From an uncultured Bacteroides sp. (GTDB lineage Bacteria > Bacteroidota > Bacteroidia > Bacteroidales > Bacteroidaceae), in the NCBI GenBank assembly GCA_900544675.1, contig UQVZ01000030.1, positions 1-40,074 on the forward strand: a stretch of DNA of 40,074 bases, in the 5' to 3' direction. The translations under genes were made by a program, and so were the position numbers. The notes under the pieces were generated by a model. It was given only the letters and a program-made list of their open reading frames with translations, had not been told where the DNA came from and searched no databases. Shown here one piece after another: positions 24,517-32,532 of this stretch. Within the stretch, counting starts at the first letter, position 1, and every line of letters begins with the position of its first letter.

Positions 24517-24972
24517 GACTTAGCTTATTACAATGCGGTGACTGGCTTGTAAAGAAACGGTGTAATTTGTGTTACGGATGTGTTACTGGAGGTGACAATC
24601 AACCCGTCGGCGGAATTAAAATCCTGAAAACAACATCAAGGAATTGTGGCAAAATCTTTCGGTATCTGCAAGTATGTTGGAGGTAAGTTAGTTAAAATTG
24701 CGATGTCAGTTGTCTTCTGCGGAAAGGGAAGATAACTGCGTAGCCAAACCTAATAGTGTATGACTGCAGTTTTAGCAGGTCATGATTGCAGTCCTCTATA
24801 GGCTGGGACTCCAGTCCTGGTATATTCGGATTGCGTGAGGACTGGGATGAAGAGTACGAGGCATATCATTGGCTGGAGTTTTTTATATACGATGACCAGA
24901 TAAAGAGTGCGGTTTGCCGGTGTGGAAGAGAAAGTCTGTGAGGAAAATGGTGTGCTGTTTCATGAAATTACG
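24517..24972. other. Non-coding stretch with repeated CAGTCC-like motifs
   Basis: Between the divergent receptor and glycosidase genes I find no gene. Related motifs cluster at 24761-24845: GACTGCAGT, GATTGCAGTCC, GACTCCAGTCC and GAGGACTGG, some of them near-palindromic. They could be regulator sites or decayed repeats. Nothing else is recognisable. Confidence 0.4.
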
Positions 24973-24980
24973 TATCTTTG
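24973..24980 (+). promoter_or_regulatory. -7 element of the glycosidase gene (TATCTTTG)
   Basis: TATCTTTG matches TAnnTTTG 36 bp before the start codon at 25017; no clear -33 box. Confidence 0.55.
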
Positions 24981-25016
24981 TCCCCCGACTAAAAACATCG
25001 AAATGAAAGAATAATC

Positions 25017-26519
25017 ATGAAAGCGAAAATTTTCTTGGCGGCTTGCCTGCTCTGCCTTTCCTTTTGGCAGGCGATGGTGGCGCAGACCGTATATCCGAAG
25101 CGGGAATTCCGCGGGGCGTGGATACAATGTGTGAACGGACAGTTTCAGGGAATGCCTCCCGGACAGATGCAAGCCTTGCTGGTCAGCCAGCTCGACAAGC
25201 TGGAAGCGGCGGGCATCAATGCCATTATCTTCCAGGTACGGGCGGAGTGTGACGCCCTTTACCGTTCGTCGCTCGAACCGTGGAGCCGTTTCCTGACCGG
25301 TGTGCAAGGCCAGGCACCCAATCCTGTGTGGGACCCTTTGCAATTCATGATAGACGAATGCCACAAGCGGGGCATGGAGCTGCACGCCTGGATTAATCCT
25401 TACCGGGCGCAGACCAAGGGCACGACGGCATTGTCGCCCCTTCATCCTTACAATAAATATCCGCATCTGTTCGTGCGTTATGCCGGTCAGCTGTATTTCG
25501 ACCCCGGCCAGCCCGAGTCGCGCAAGTATATCTGCCGCATCGTGCGCGACATTGTTTCGCGGTATGACATCGACGCCATCCACATGGACGATTATTTCTA
25601 TCCTTATCCGGTCAACGGCATGGACTTCCCCGATGACATCAGTTTTGCGGCATACGGACGAGGGTTTACCCGTAAGGCAGACTGGCGGCGCGACAATGTG
25701 AACGTATTAATAAAGGAGATTCACGAGACGGTGCGCCAGTGCAAACCGTGGGTCAAGTTCGGCGTATCGCCTTTCGGCATCTACCGCAATAAGAAATCGG
25801 ACCCGAACGGAAGCGATACGAACGGGCTTCAGAATTACGACGACCTGTATGCCGACGTGCTTTTGTGGGTGAACAACGGTTGGGTGGATTACAACATTCC
25901 GCAGGTGTATTGGGAAATCGGACATCCTGCCGCCGACTATGATACCCTGGTTCGCTGGTGGGCGAAACATGCCGCCGCCCGTCCGTTATTTATCGGGCAG
26001 GACGTGATGCGTACGGTATCGAAAGCCGACCCGAAGAATCCTGCCCAGCATCAGATGCCGGCTAAATACCGGTTGCAGCGCTCTCTGCCTACGGTGCAGG
26101 GCAGTTGCCAGTGGTATGCCGCTGCCGTGGTGGACAATCCGGGCAATTATTGCGGAATGCTGGAAAAGGTGTATCACAAGTATCCTGCCTTGCAGCCTGT
26201 CTATCCTTTTATGGATGACAAGGCACCAAAGAAAGTCCGCAAGGTGAAACCCGTATGGACGGAAGACGGCTACATCCTTTTCTGGACCGCTCCGAAAGCC
26301 AAAGACGTGATGGACGAAGCTGTGCAGTATGTGGTTTACCGTTTCGCTAATAAAGAAAAGGTCAATCTGAAAGATCCGTCGCACATCGTGGCTATCACGC
26401 GCGACTGTTTTTATAAACTGCCCTACGAGGACGGAAAGACAAAGTACCGCTACGTGGTGACTGCGCTCGACCGCTTGCAGAACGAGTCGAAGGCGGTGAA
26501 GAAGAAAGTGAAGCTGTGA
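25017..26519 (+). CDS. Exported GHL10-type (DUF187) glycoside hydrolase
   Basis: A 500-residue protein with a signal peptide (to about residue 22). The catalytic TIM barrel (about 27-340) begins REFRGAWIQCVN and shows the family blocks GINAIIFQVRAECDALY, KRGMELHAWINPYR, DIDAIHMDDYFYPYP (with the acidic pair likely used in catalysis), VKFGVSPFGIYR and DYNIPQVYWEIG. The C-terminal 120 residues look like a fibronectin III-type module. Relatives such as YngK are family-10-like hydrolases of uncertain substrate, possibly acting on cell-wall or host glycans. It is a single-gene unit, followed directly by an octamer repeat array. Confidence 0.9.
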   Translation: MKAKIFLAACLLCLSFWQAMVAQTVYPKREFRGAWIQCVNGQFQGMPPGQMQALLVSQLDKLEAAGINAIIFQVRAECDALYRSSLEPWSRFLTGVQGQAPNPVWDPLQFMIDECHKRGMELHAWINPYRAQTKGTTALSPLHPYNKYPHLFVRYAGQLYFDPGQPESRKYICRIVRDIVSRYDIDAIHMDDYFYPYPVNGMDFPDDISFAAYGRGFTRKADWRRDNVNVLIKEIHETVRQCKPWVKFGVSPFGIYRNKKSDPNGSDTNGLQNYDDLYADVLLWVNNGWVDYNIPQVYWEIGHPAADYDTLVRWWAKHAAARPLFIGQDVMRTVSKADPKNPAQHQMPAKYRLQRSLPTVQGSCQWYAAAVVDNPGNYCGMLEKVYHKYPALQPVYPFMDDKAPKKVRKVKPVWTEDGYILFWTAPKAKDVMDEAVQYVVYRFANKEKVNLKDPSHIVAITRDCFYKLPYEDGKTKYRYVVTALDRLQNESKAVKKKVKL

Positions 26520-26523
26520 GGGG

Positions 26524-26659
26524 AATGTGGCAATGTGGCAATGTGGTAATGTGCTAATGTGCTAATATGCTAATGTGCTAATGTGACAATGTGCTAATGT
26601 GGCAATGTGCTAATGTGGCAATGTGCTAATGTACCAATGTGCCAATATGATAAGGTGCT
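26524..26659. repeat. 17 tandem 8-bp units of the AATGTGNN type
   Basis: Seventeen octamers in unbroken phase start 5 bp after a stop codon: AATGTG followed mostly by CT, GC, GT, AC or CC, with two AATATG variants and a final AAGGTGCT. The same unit recurs at the window's right end (39995-40074), also just after a stop codon. Each has stops or no start in coding frames, so it is not protein coding. Confidence 0.92.
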
Positions 26660-26811
26660 GATAAATTATATATAAATAATCTGTTTCCCTTTCATATTGG
26701 CGCATTTGGTTGTGTAAATATTATAGTCTCGAATTTGGAACGGATAGGAATCTTTTTTGCCTTTATATCCTTAAAAAATGTCATGCTGGTTTGTTTTTAA
26801 CTTAACGGTGA

Positions 26812-26842
26812 TTTGCAAATACTATAAAATTCTTTAACTTTG
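26812..26842 (+). promoter_or_regulatory. Promoter of the outer-membrane barrel gene (perfect consensus)
   Basis: TTTG (26812-26815), 19-bp spacer and TAACTTTG (26835-26842). Transcription should start near 26849, which leaves an unusually long leader of about 134 nt before 26983. I see no known riboswitch in it. The rest of 26660-26811 holds no gene. Confidence 0.8.
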
Positions 26843-26982
26843 TTATCAGTTAACAGGTCGAGAGTGGTTTTCTTTATCTGTTAGGATAAGGAATTTATCC
26901 CTTCACTTTTCGGCTTAAAAGAGATTATGGAAAGCATTGGGTCTTTAGAGGGAGGAGGCCATCACTAAAAAATGAATGAGTT

Positions 26983-27579
26983 ATGAAAAAGTTAGTGTTA
27001 ACCGTATTATTTGGGATGATTGCCCTTGTTGGATTCTCACAAGTACGTTGGGACGTGAAGGTTGGGATGAGTTTCAGTAATCAGACGAAGTTAGACGACG
27101 CAAAAGCTTTGCCAGGATTTACATTGGGAGTGGGAATGGATTATGCTTTTACTGACAATTGGTCTTTCCAGCCCGGTTTGATGATTTCTTCTAAGGGATA
27201 TAAATATAAAGAAGAGGGATGGAAATCTACAACAAGACCTATTTATTTGGATATTCCTTTATTGGCTGCTTATAAATTTAGTGTTGCAGAGGGAGTTAAG
27301 ATTGTAATTGATGCAGGTCCTTATTTGGCAATCGGAGTTGGTGGTAAATATAAAGATGACGATGATGACGATTGGAAGATTTTTGATGAAGACGGTGAAA
27401 ATTGGAAACGTTTCGATTTAGGTATTCAATGGGGTATCGGCGTTGAATTAGGCGAACACTATTTAGTGAACTTCATAGGGCAGAACGGTTTTATCAGTCC
27501 TTATGATTTTAGCGATGGATATAAAGGAGATAAGCCCAAGAACATGACTTTTAGTATTGGTTTAGGTTATAGATTTTAA
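26983..27579 (+). CDS. Outer-membrane beta-barrel protein (PorT-like, OMP_b-brl family)
   Basis: A 198-residue protein with a signal peptide (MKKLVLTVLFGMIALVGFSQ) and alternating hydrophobic strands ending in Phe (FSIGLGYRF), as required for barrel insertion. Blocks such as FTLGVGMDYAFTDNWSFQPGL and YLDIPLLAAYKF are typical of the Bacteroidetes OMP_b-brl/PorT-like family of eight-stranded barrels. A loop carries KYKDDDDDDWK, an acidic run that may bind calcium. Codon use is more AT-rich than in the flanking genes. No partner indicates a specific function. Confidence 0.88.
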   Translation: MKKLVLTVLFGMIALVGFSQVRWDVKVGMSFSNQTKLDDAKALPGFTLGVGMDYAFTDNWSFQPGLMISSKGYKYKEEGWKSTTRPIYLDIPLLAAYKFSVAEGVKIVIDAGPYLAIGVGGKYKDDDDDDWKIFDEDGENWKRFDLGIQWGIGVELGEHYLVNFIGQNGFISPYDFSDGYKGDKPKNMTFSIGLGYRF

Positions 27580-27597
27580 TTGACAATAGGAAAGGAA

Positions 27598-27629
27598 GGG
27601 GCAATTCATTGGAAAATTGTCCCTTTTTT
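27598..27629 (+). terminator. Intrinsic terminator or attenuator between the barrel and lipoprotein genes
   Basis: GGGGCAATT (27598-27606) pairs with AATTGTCCC (27615-27623), followed by six Ts. The next gene starts 13 bp later without a visible promoter, so read-through probably supplies it. Confidence 0.85.
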
Positions 27630-27641
27630 AGTTAAACTTGA

Positions 27642-28055
27642 ATGCTTATGAAAACACTTCGACTTATTAACCTATGGTGTATTATTGCTGTTGTGATGCT
27701 GGGGATAAGTGCTTGTTCGGATGATGATGAACAAGGAACTTCCGGTACAGGTATTGTAAGCACATGGAAGTATGTGCAGAATGATGAATACAATGAAGTG
27801 CTTCGCTTTAATTCAGACGGTACTTTCCTTTTGGAAGAAAACGAATATTATAATAGCAGCAATGAATGGGGTACTAATATTGTACGAGGCATGTATGCCT
27901 ATGATGAAGAATTTCAGGAGTTGACTATGTATTATGTGTATGAAGATGGTGGCACTTATACAGAGACGTATGATATCCTTCAGCTGACTTCTGAGATATT
28001 GGTGATAGATGGATGGTGGGGGGATGACCGTGCCTTTACGTTCTATCGTCAGTAA
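27642..28055 (+). CDS. Small lipoprotein, probably lipocalin-like
   Basis: A 137-residue lipoprotein with lipobox GISAC (Cys 25 counted from the first ATG; an ATG two codons later is equally possible) followed by an acidic SDDDEQG linker typical of exported Bacteroides lipoproteins. The mature part is short and beta-rich: GTGIVSTWKYV, EVLRFNSDGTFLLEEN, YDILQLTSEILVIDG. This order (W near the start, FNSDGTF, repeating strands) fits lipocalin-like lipoproteins of Bacteroidetes. Ligand unknown. It lies behind a terminator and is AT-rich like the preceding barrel gene. Confidence 0.82.
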   Translation: MLMKTLRLINLWCIIAVVMLGISACSDDDEQGTSGTGIVSTWKYVQNDEYNEVLRFNSDGTFLLEENEYYNSSNEWGTNIVRGMYAYDEEFQELTMYYVYEDGGTYTETYDILQLTSEILVIDGWWGDDRAFTFYRQ

Positions 28056-28065
28056 TCTGACAAAC

Positions 28066-28117
28066 AAAAATCATGGAGATTGTATTGCCGGAAAGGCTGT
28101 GATTCTCCATGGTTTTT
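28066..28117. terminator. Bidirectional terminator between the lipoprotein and tyrA
   Basis: CATGGAGA (28072-28079) pairs with TCTCCATG (28104-28111), with a further GCC/GGC helix inside. Five As precede it and five Ts follow, serving both converging genes. Confidence 0.82.
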
Positions 28118-28127
28118 GCTATATTAA

Positions 28128-28901
28128 TCACTTTATATGCTCTCGAATCTTTTCCAGATAGGCTTTCATCCGGGTGGCGTCTTTTTGATGGATGATGTCG
28201 AGCAGTTCGTTCAGCTCGGTACGGATGCCTTTCACGTGTGCCGGCGTACGCGGGTTGAAAAGGATTTCCTGTAACAGGAAGTCGTCTTCGCTCAATACGC
28301 CTTTGGCAATGGCCATGTGTCGCTTGAAGGTAGTTCCCGGCGTGTCCTGATGTTTCATCACTGCCGCAAAGGCAAAAGTGGAAACAAAGGGGATAGACAG
28401 CGAATAAGCCATTGTCTCGTCGTGCTCTTCGAATGTGTATTCGAAGATGTTCAATCCCAGCCGCTGGTACAGGTCCTTGAAAAAGATTTTTCCCAAGTGG
28501 TCTCCTTCCTTGATGATAATGGCGTTCTCCGAACTCAGCTGGTCCAGGTTGGCAAACGTAGGACCGAACATCGGGTGAGTGGATACATAACGGAATCCGG
28601 ATTGCTCGTAGAACGCCTGCAGGTCGGTCTTTACCGAGGCGATATCGCTGATGATGCAATCCTTGGGCAACAAGGGCATCACTTGCCGGAAAGCTTCCAA
28701 CGTGTATTTCACCGTCACCGCATTGATAACCAGTTCGGGACGGAAGTCGGTTATCTCCTCCTCTTTGGTGAAACGATAGCAGTTGTACATAAACCGCAAA
28801 CGCTTGGGATTGACATCGTAAACTGCCACTTCATGTTCGAAACTGAGCACATCGGTAAAGAAGGAGCCCATTTTACCGGCTCCCAATATTAAGATTCTCA
28901 T
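28128..28901 (-). CDS. tyrA: Prephenate dehydrogenase
   Basis: A 257-residue enzyme that oxidises and decarboxylates prephenate to 4-hydroxyphenylpyruvate for tyrosine synthesis. The Rossmann start is MRILILGAGKMG (residues 1-12) with D29 of VYDVNP selecting NAD. STHPMFGP carries the catalytic His seen in TyrA proteins, and the C-terminal half is the helical dimerisation domain. It is the last gene of the aromatic operon, 101 bp after the DAHP synthase/chorismate mutase gene. A GCCCAC/GTGGGC hairpin (28951-28965) sits in that gap. The chorismate mutase is on the upstream enzyme, so this is a monofunctional TyrA. Confidence 0.93.
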   Translation of the reverse strand: MRILILGAGKMGSFFTDVLSFEHEVAVYDVNPKRLRFMYNCYRFTKEEEITDFRPELVINAVTVKYTLEAFRQVMPLLPKDCIISDIASVKTDLQAFYEQSGFRYVSTHPMFGPTFANLDQLSSENAIIIKEGDHLGKIFFKDLYQRLGLNIFEYTFEEHDETMAYSLSIPFVSTFAFAAVMKHQDTPGTTFKRHMAIAKGVLSEDDFLLQEILFNPRTPAHVKGIRTELNELLDIIHQKDATRMKAYLEKIREHIK

Positions 28902-29002
28902 TCTTTCTTTAATTAATTATAATTATAAGAGCGTTATTCTTTAACTTCTAGCCCACCGTGTGGGCGATAACTTCTTCTAACTTCTTTAACTCCTAAATTT
29001 AA

Positions 29003-30070
29003 TCATTTATTGATAATCTCCAGTTGCTGGCGTACGCTTTCTTCGTGTATGGCTTCGAATACGGTTTTTACAAATTCCGGATCCATACCGCAGAGGCTTC
29101 CTTGTGCTCCGCGTTTATCCAAGATTTCGTTGTAACGTCCAGTCTGCAATACCGTCATGTTGTGTTCTTTCTTGAAGGTACCTATTTCGCGGCAGATGCG
29201 CATGCGTTTTGCCAGGATTTCCATCAGGTTGTTGTCGCATTCGTCTATCTGCTGGCGCAGTTCGTGCAGGCTTTCGGTCGTCTGATGTTCTTTACGGATG
29301 ACCAGCAGGTTGAGGATGTAGTCGAGTACATCAGGCGTAACCTGTTGCGGAGCATCGCTCCATGCTCCATCCGGATTGCAGTGCGATTCCACAATCAGTC
29401 CATCGAAGCCTAAGTCCATGGCTTGCTGGCAGAGCGGGGCAATCAGTTCACGTTTGCCTCCGATATGGCTTGGGTCACATAGAATAGGCAAATTGGGAAT
29501 GCGGCGGCGCAATTCAATAGGGATATGCCACTGCGGCAAGTTGCGGTAAATCTTCTTGTCGTACGAAGAGAATCCGCGATGAATAGCAGCCAGGCGCTTC
29601 AGTCCGGCAGCATTGATACGTTCCATGGCTCCAATCCACAGTTCCAGGTCAGGGTTCACGGGGTTCTTTATCAGCACGGGAATGTCTACACCTTTCAGTG
29701 CGTCGGCTATTTCCTGCACGGCAAAGGGGTTGGCTGTGGTGCGTGCACCAATCCAAAGGATGTCGATGCCGGCCTTCAGGCATTCGTACACATGCTTGGC
29801 AGTAGCCACTTCGGTAGCTACATACATGCCGGTTTCCTGTTTCACTTCCTTCATCCATGCCAATCCTTCTACGCCGATGCCTTCGAAGCCTCCCGGTTTG
29901 GTACGTGGTTTCCAGATACCCGCACGGAATATCTTGATTCCTTTGTTGGCAAGTTGGGTGGCGGTAGACATCACTTGTTCTTCTGTTTCTGCACTGCAGG
30001 GACCTGCAATGACGACGGGACGTTCTTTCGATACGCCTTCCAGTTCGATGGGTTGTAATTCGAGTTCCAT
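29003..30070 (-). CDS. DAHP synthase fused to chorismate mutase
   Basis: I take the ATG at 30068-30070 (MELELQPIELEG, 355 residues); a longer frame upstream runs into the octamer repeat and is not protein-like. The first 260 residues are a type I-beta DAHP synthase: RPVVIAGPCSAET, FRAGIWKPRTKPGGFEG, IGARTTANPF, KNPVNPDLELWIGAMERI, CDPSHIGGKRE. The last 90 are an AroQ chorismate mutase helical domain (LHELRQQIDECDNNLMEILAKR). It makes the first compound of the shikimate pathway and also turns chorismate into prephenate. The fused mutase can act as a feedback sensor in relatives. It belongs to the attenuated operon. Confidence 0.93.
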   Translation of the reverse strand: MELELQPIELEGVSKERPVVIAGPCSAETEEQVMSTATQLANKGIKIFRAGIWKPRTKPGGFEGIGVEGLAWMKEVKQETGMYVATEVATAKHVYECLKAGIDILWIGARTTANPFAVQEIADALKGVDIPVLIKNPVNPDLELWIGAMERINAAGLKRLAAIHRGFSSYDKKIYRNLPQWHIPIELRRRIPNLPILCDPSHIGGKRELIAPLCQQAMDLGFDGLIVESHCNPDGAWSDAPQQVTPDVLDYILNLLVIRKEHQTTESLHELRQQIDECDNNLMEILAKRMRICREIGTFKKEHNMTVLQTGRYNEILDKRGAQGSLCGMDPEFVKTVFEAIHEESVRQQLEIINK

Positions 30071-30079
30071 ATTATTTTG

Positions 30080-30135
30080 AGTTTTTAAGTTTTTAAGTTT
30101 TTTAGTTGACAAGTTGACGAGTTGACAAGTTGACA
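30080..30135. repeat. Seven tandem 8-bp units in an intercistronic gap
   Basis: Seven octamers in exact phase: AGTTTTTA twice, AGTTTTTT, then AGTTGACA, AGTTGACG, AGTTGACA, AGTTGACA. They occupy half of the 112-bp gap between the aminotransferase and DAHP synthase genes. ATTCTTC-like repeats (30149-30179) fill the rest. Confidence 0.88.
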
Positions 30136-30182
30136 AGGTTTTTAAAACGCAGATTCTTCATTCTTAATTCTTCATTCTTCAT

Positions 30183-31367
30183 TTATAGAATTGCCTGGAT
30201 GCGTTTCAGCGCTTCTGCCAGTTTTTCGTCTTTGGCACAGAGCGAGATGCGGATATACCGCTTTCCGTTGCTGCCGAAGATGAATCCGGGAGTGATAAAT
30301 ACACGGGCTTCGTGCAATACTTTCTCGGTCAGGTCTTCTACATCGGCATACGTGTCGGGGATTTTACCCCAAAGGAACATACCTACCTGGTCGGGGTCGA
30401 ACGAGCATCCCAAGGCGTGCATGATTTCCTCTGCCAGCTTGCGGCGGCGGTGATATACGTTGTAGTTGGCTTCTTCATGCCATTCGGCACTGTTCTTGTA
30501 TGCTTGTGCGGCTGCCAGTTGCAGCGGGCGGAATGTACCTGAGTCAATGTTGCTCTTTATCTTCAGAATCCATTGGATGAAGGTGGCGTTCGTGGCAATC
30601 ATGCCTACACGCCAGCCCGGCATGTTGTGGCTCTTGCTCATGGAGTTGAATTCGATGCAGCATTCCTTGGCTCCCGGAATGTTCAGGATACTGATGGGTT
30701 TCCGGTTCAAGATGAAGCTGTAAGGATTGTCATTCACTATCACAAGGTTGTGCCGACGGGCAAAATCCACCAGCTTCTGGTACAGTTCCAGACTTGCGTT
30801 GGCTCCGGTAGGCATGTTCGGATAGTTGGTCCACATGATTTTCACGCGGCTCAGGTCCATCTGTTCCAGTTCGTCGAAGTCGGGTTGCCAATGGTTGTCC
30901 TCCTGCAGGTTGTAATTGACGATTTCGCTTCCCAGTATTTTGTTCAGCGAAGTATAGGTGGGATAGCCCGGGTTAGGCACCAATACTTGGTCGCCGGGAT
31001 TTACCAGTGCCAACGTGACATGCAGGATACCCTCTTTCGAGCCGATAAGCGGCTGTATTTCGGTATCCGAATTCAGGTCTACATTGTACCAGCGTTTGTA
31101 CCAGTCTGCCATGGCGCGACGCAGTTCGGGTATGCCCACCGTGGGCTGATAGCCGTGTACGTCCGGTCTTTTGGCGTTTTCACACAGCACGTTGATTGTC
31201 TCTTCCGAAGGAGGCATGTCCGGGCTTCCGATACCCAGGCTGATGACGTCTTTTCCTTCTGCATTCATGCGTGCCACTTCCTTCAGCTTGCGGCTGAAAT
31301 AATATTCGCTCACATTCGCCAACCGGTCGGCTGGCTGTATGTTATAAAGTTGATTCTCCTTCTGCAT
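30183..31367 (-). CDS. Pyridoxal-phosphate aminotransferase (class I/II) of the aromatic operon
   Basis: A 394-residue fold-type I PLP enzyme. SLGIGSPDMPPS near residue 43, NPGYPTYTSLNKILG, TNYPNMPTGA and NDNPYSF are the family blocks; the PLP lysine is K245 in NSMSKSHNMPGWRVG, and the carboxylate-binding Arg is in RYIRISL. It resembles LL-diaminopimelate/aspartate aminotransferases. Lying between pheA (the frames overlap by 26 bp) and the DAHP synthase gene, it probably transaminates prephenate, phenylpyruvate or hydroxyphenylpyruvate to finish Phe and Tyr. Substrate is inferred from context. Confidence 0.88.
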   Translation of the reverse strand: MQKENQLYNIQPADRLANVSEYYFSRKLKEVARMNAEGKDVISLGIGSPDMPPSEETINVLCENAKRPDVHGYQPTVGIPELRRAMADWYKRWYNVDLNSDTEIQPLIGSKEGILHVTLALVNPGDQVLVPNPGYPTYTSLNKILGSEIVNYNLQEDNHWQPDFDELEQMDLSRVKIMWTNYPNMPTGANASLELYQKLVDFARRHNLVIVNDNPYSFILNRKPISILNIPGAKECCIEFNSMSKSHNMPGWRVGMIATNATFIQWILKIKSNIDSGTFRPLQLAAAQAYKNSAEWHEEANYNVYHRRRKLAEEIMHALGCSFDPDQVGMFLWGKIPDTYADVEDLTEKVLHEARVFITPGFIFGSNGKRYIRISLCAKDEKLAEALKRIQAIL

Positions 31368-32184
31368 ATTCTCCTAATATTTTAAGTGCTTTGGTAAGCG
31401 GGGTTACGGCATCAATGGATTGTTTGTATCTCAGGTAATCGTTGAACATTACGTCTACGTAGAACATATATTCCCATTCGCGTCCGATGATGGGCAAAGA
31501 TTGTATTTTGGTCAGGTTGATGTGATAGAAAGAGAAGATGGACAAGACCTGCGAGAGGCTTCCTTCATTGTGGGGGAGGGAGAAGACGATGTTGGCTTTG
31601 TTTACTTTCGAACGGTCTTTCAGTTCGTCTGCCAGCCAGGGGTCGCATACCACCAAAAAGCGGGTGAAGTTGTGCTTGTTCGTTTCGATTCCCTCTTGCA
31701 GGATTTTCATGTCGTATAGTCCGGCGGCATATTTCGAGCAGATGGCGGCATGTCCCCTCAGGTTCTTTTCGTGAATCAGCTGTGCGCTTTTGGCTGTGTC
31801 TTCGGTTTCTACTACTTTCAGTTCGGGATGATGTTGCAGGAATTCGCGGCATTGCGCCAGTGCCACCGGGTGCGAATTGACTTCGGTCAGGTCTTCCCAG
31901 TCTTCATCGGGCAGGCACATGATGCTGTGGCTGATGCGCAGCTTGTGTTCTCCGATGATGGTGGTTCCGCTTTCGCGAAGCAGCTCATAGTTATGCAGCA
32001 AGCTGCCGGCAATGGTGTTCTCTATGGCAATGACCCCGATGACACCGCTGTCTTTGCGCATCGATTCGAATACGTCTTCGAACGTGGCGCAACAAATCAG
32101 TTCGATTTCCTCCTCCTTGAAATACTTATGGGCCGCAATGTCGTGATACGACCCCAACACTCCTTGTATGGCTATTCTCTTCAT
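31342..32184 (-). CDS. pheA: Prephenate dehydratase with ACT domain
   Basis: A 280-residue enzyme that turns prephenate into phenylpyruvate. The PDT domain (about 1-185) shows IQGVLGSYHDIAA, GVIAIENTIAGS, HPVALAQCREFL and the NFTRFLVV motif with the catalytic Thr. A regulatory ACT domain (about 198-270) begins NKANIVFSLPHNEGSLSQVL, the GALx-like loop that binds phenylalanine for feedback inhibition. It lacks a chorismate mutase domain, which is supplied by the downstream fusion. It is the first enzyme gene of the operon, 20 bp after the attenuator's U tract, so it is controlled both by attenuation and by feedback. Confidence 0.94.
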   Translation of the reverse strand: MKRIAIQGVLGSYHDIAAHKYFKEEEIELICCATFEDVFESMRKDSGVIGVIAIENTIAGSLLHNYELLRESGTTIIGEHKLRISHSIMCLPDEDWEDLTEVNSHPVALAQCREFLQHHPELKVVETEDTAKSAQLIHEKNLRGHAAICSKYAAGLYDMKILQEGIETNKHNFTRFLVVCDPWLADELKDRSKVNKANIVFSLPHNEGSLSQVLSIFSFYHINLTKIQSLPIIGREWEYMFYVDVMFNDYLRYKQSIDAVTPLTKALKILGEYAEGESTL

Positions 32185-32203
32185 GTTTTTTCAGTTGCTT
32201 TTA

Positions 32204-32241
32204 AAATAAAAAATCCCGTCTTCCTTGCAGAAGCGGGATTT
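32204..32241 (-). terminator. Attenuator terminator before pheA
   Basis: In the minus-strand transcript, AAATCCCG and CGGGATTT form an 8-bp stem (with an inner TTC/GAA pair), followed by six Us. It lies after the Phe/Tyr-rich leader ORF and before pheA, and its 5' arm is also the target of the competing helix. Confidence 0.9.
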
Positions 32242-32304
32242 CGTCATATTCATTCGTTTTTTTGTTCTCTTCGTTTTTAATGTACACATACAAACTCCCG
32301 CTTC
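32230..32304 (-). promoter_or_regulatory. Antiterminator helix of the pheA attenuator
   Basis: In the transcript, GAAGCGGGA near the end of the leader ORF (32304-32296) is perfectly complementary to TCCCGCTTC in the terminator's 5' arm (32238-32230). If a ribosome stalls on the aromatic codons just upstream, these nine bases are free to pair and the terminator cannot form. If the ribosome runs to the stop codon it can cover or disturb this segment and the terminator wins. Confidence 0.82.
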
Positions 32305-32366
32305 ACTTCATTGCTAAAGTAAAAGTAATAAAAGAAAAAGAAGAAGTATGTAGCAAATGTTTTCAT
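32277..32366 (-). CDS. Phe/Tyr-rich leader peptide of the aromatic operon
   Basis: A 29-codon ORF, too short for usual gene callers. It begins MKTFAT and contains the run YFFFFFYYFYF (residues 7-17); in all nine Phe and four Tyr among 29 residues. It is the first ORF of the transcript, about 27 nt after the predicted start, and is followed by the competing helices described above. Such composition is the signature of a leader peptide for transcription attenuation, as in pheL of enteric bacteria. Nine Phe and four Tyr codons predict that charged tRNA-Phe and tRNA-Tyr are both sensed. Confidence 0.88.
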   Translation of the reverse strand: MKTFATYFFFFFYYFYFSNEVKREFVCVH

Positions 32367-32399
32367 ACGCTTGTTGTTAGTTTGTTAGCTTTACGGGTG

Positions 32400-32429
32400 C
32401 AAATGTAATACTTTTCTTTAAAAAACAAA
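32400..32429 (-). promoter_or_regulatory. Promoter of the aromatic amino-acid operon
   Basis: On the minus strand, TTTG (32426-32429), an 18-bp spacer and TACATTTG (32400-32407). The start should be near 32393, giving a leader of about 209 nt before pheA. Confidence 0.75.
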
Positions 32430-32456
32430 CATTTTACAAACTTTTTCTTCAAATAA

Positions 32457-32487
32457 TTTTATGAACGGGCAGAATGGCCTACCTTTG
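32457..32487 (+). promoter_or_regulatory. Promoter of the PatB/MalY-type gene
   Basis: TACCTTTG (32480-32487) matches TAnnTTTG; TTTT at 32457-32460 with a 19-bp spacer is a near -33 box. The leader holds a small GGTTGGC/GCCAGCC hairpin (32500-32517) of unknown meaning. Confidence 0.65.
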
Positions 32488-32532
32488 CTTGTGAAATCCG
32501 GTTGGCACTTGCCAGCCTAAAAAGAAAACAAC

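Noticed and set aside
26524..26659. Possible origin iterons or CRISPR-like repeats
   Set aside because: The 8-bp units have no spacers, no initiator gene or DnaA boxes nearby, and the same repeat occurs at the other end of the window after an unrelated gene.
30071..30136. Upstream extension of the DAHP synthase/chorismate mutase ORF by 22 codons
   Set aside because: The extension is translated from the octamer repeat (MSTCQLVNLSTKKL...), while family members start at the downstream ATG.
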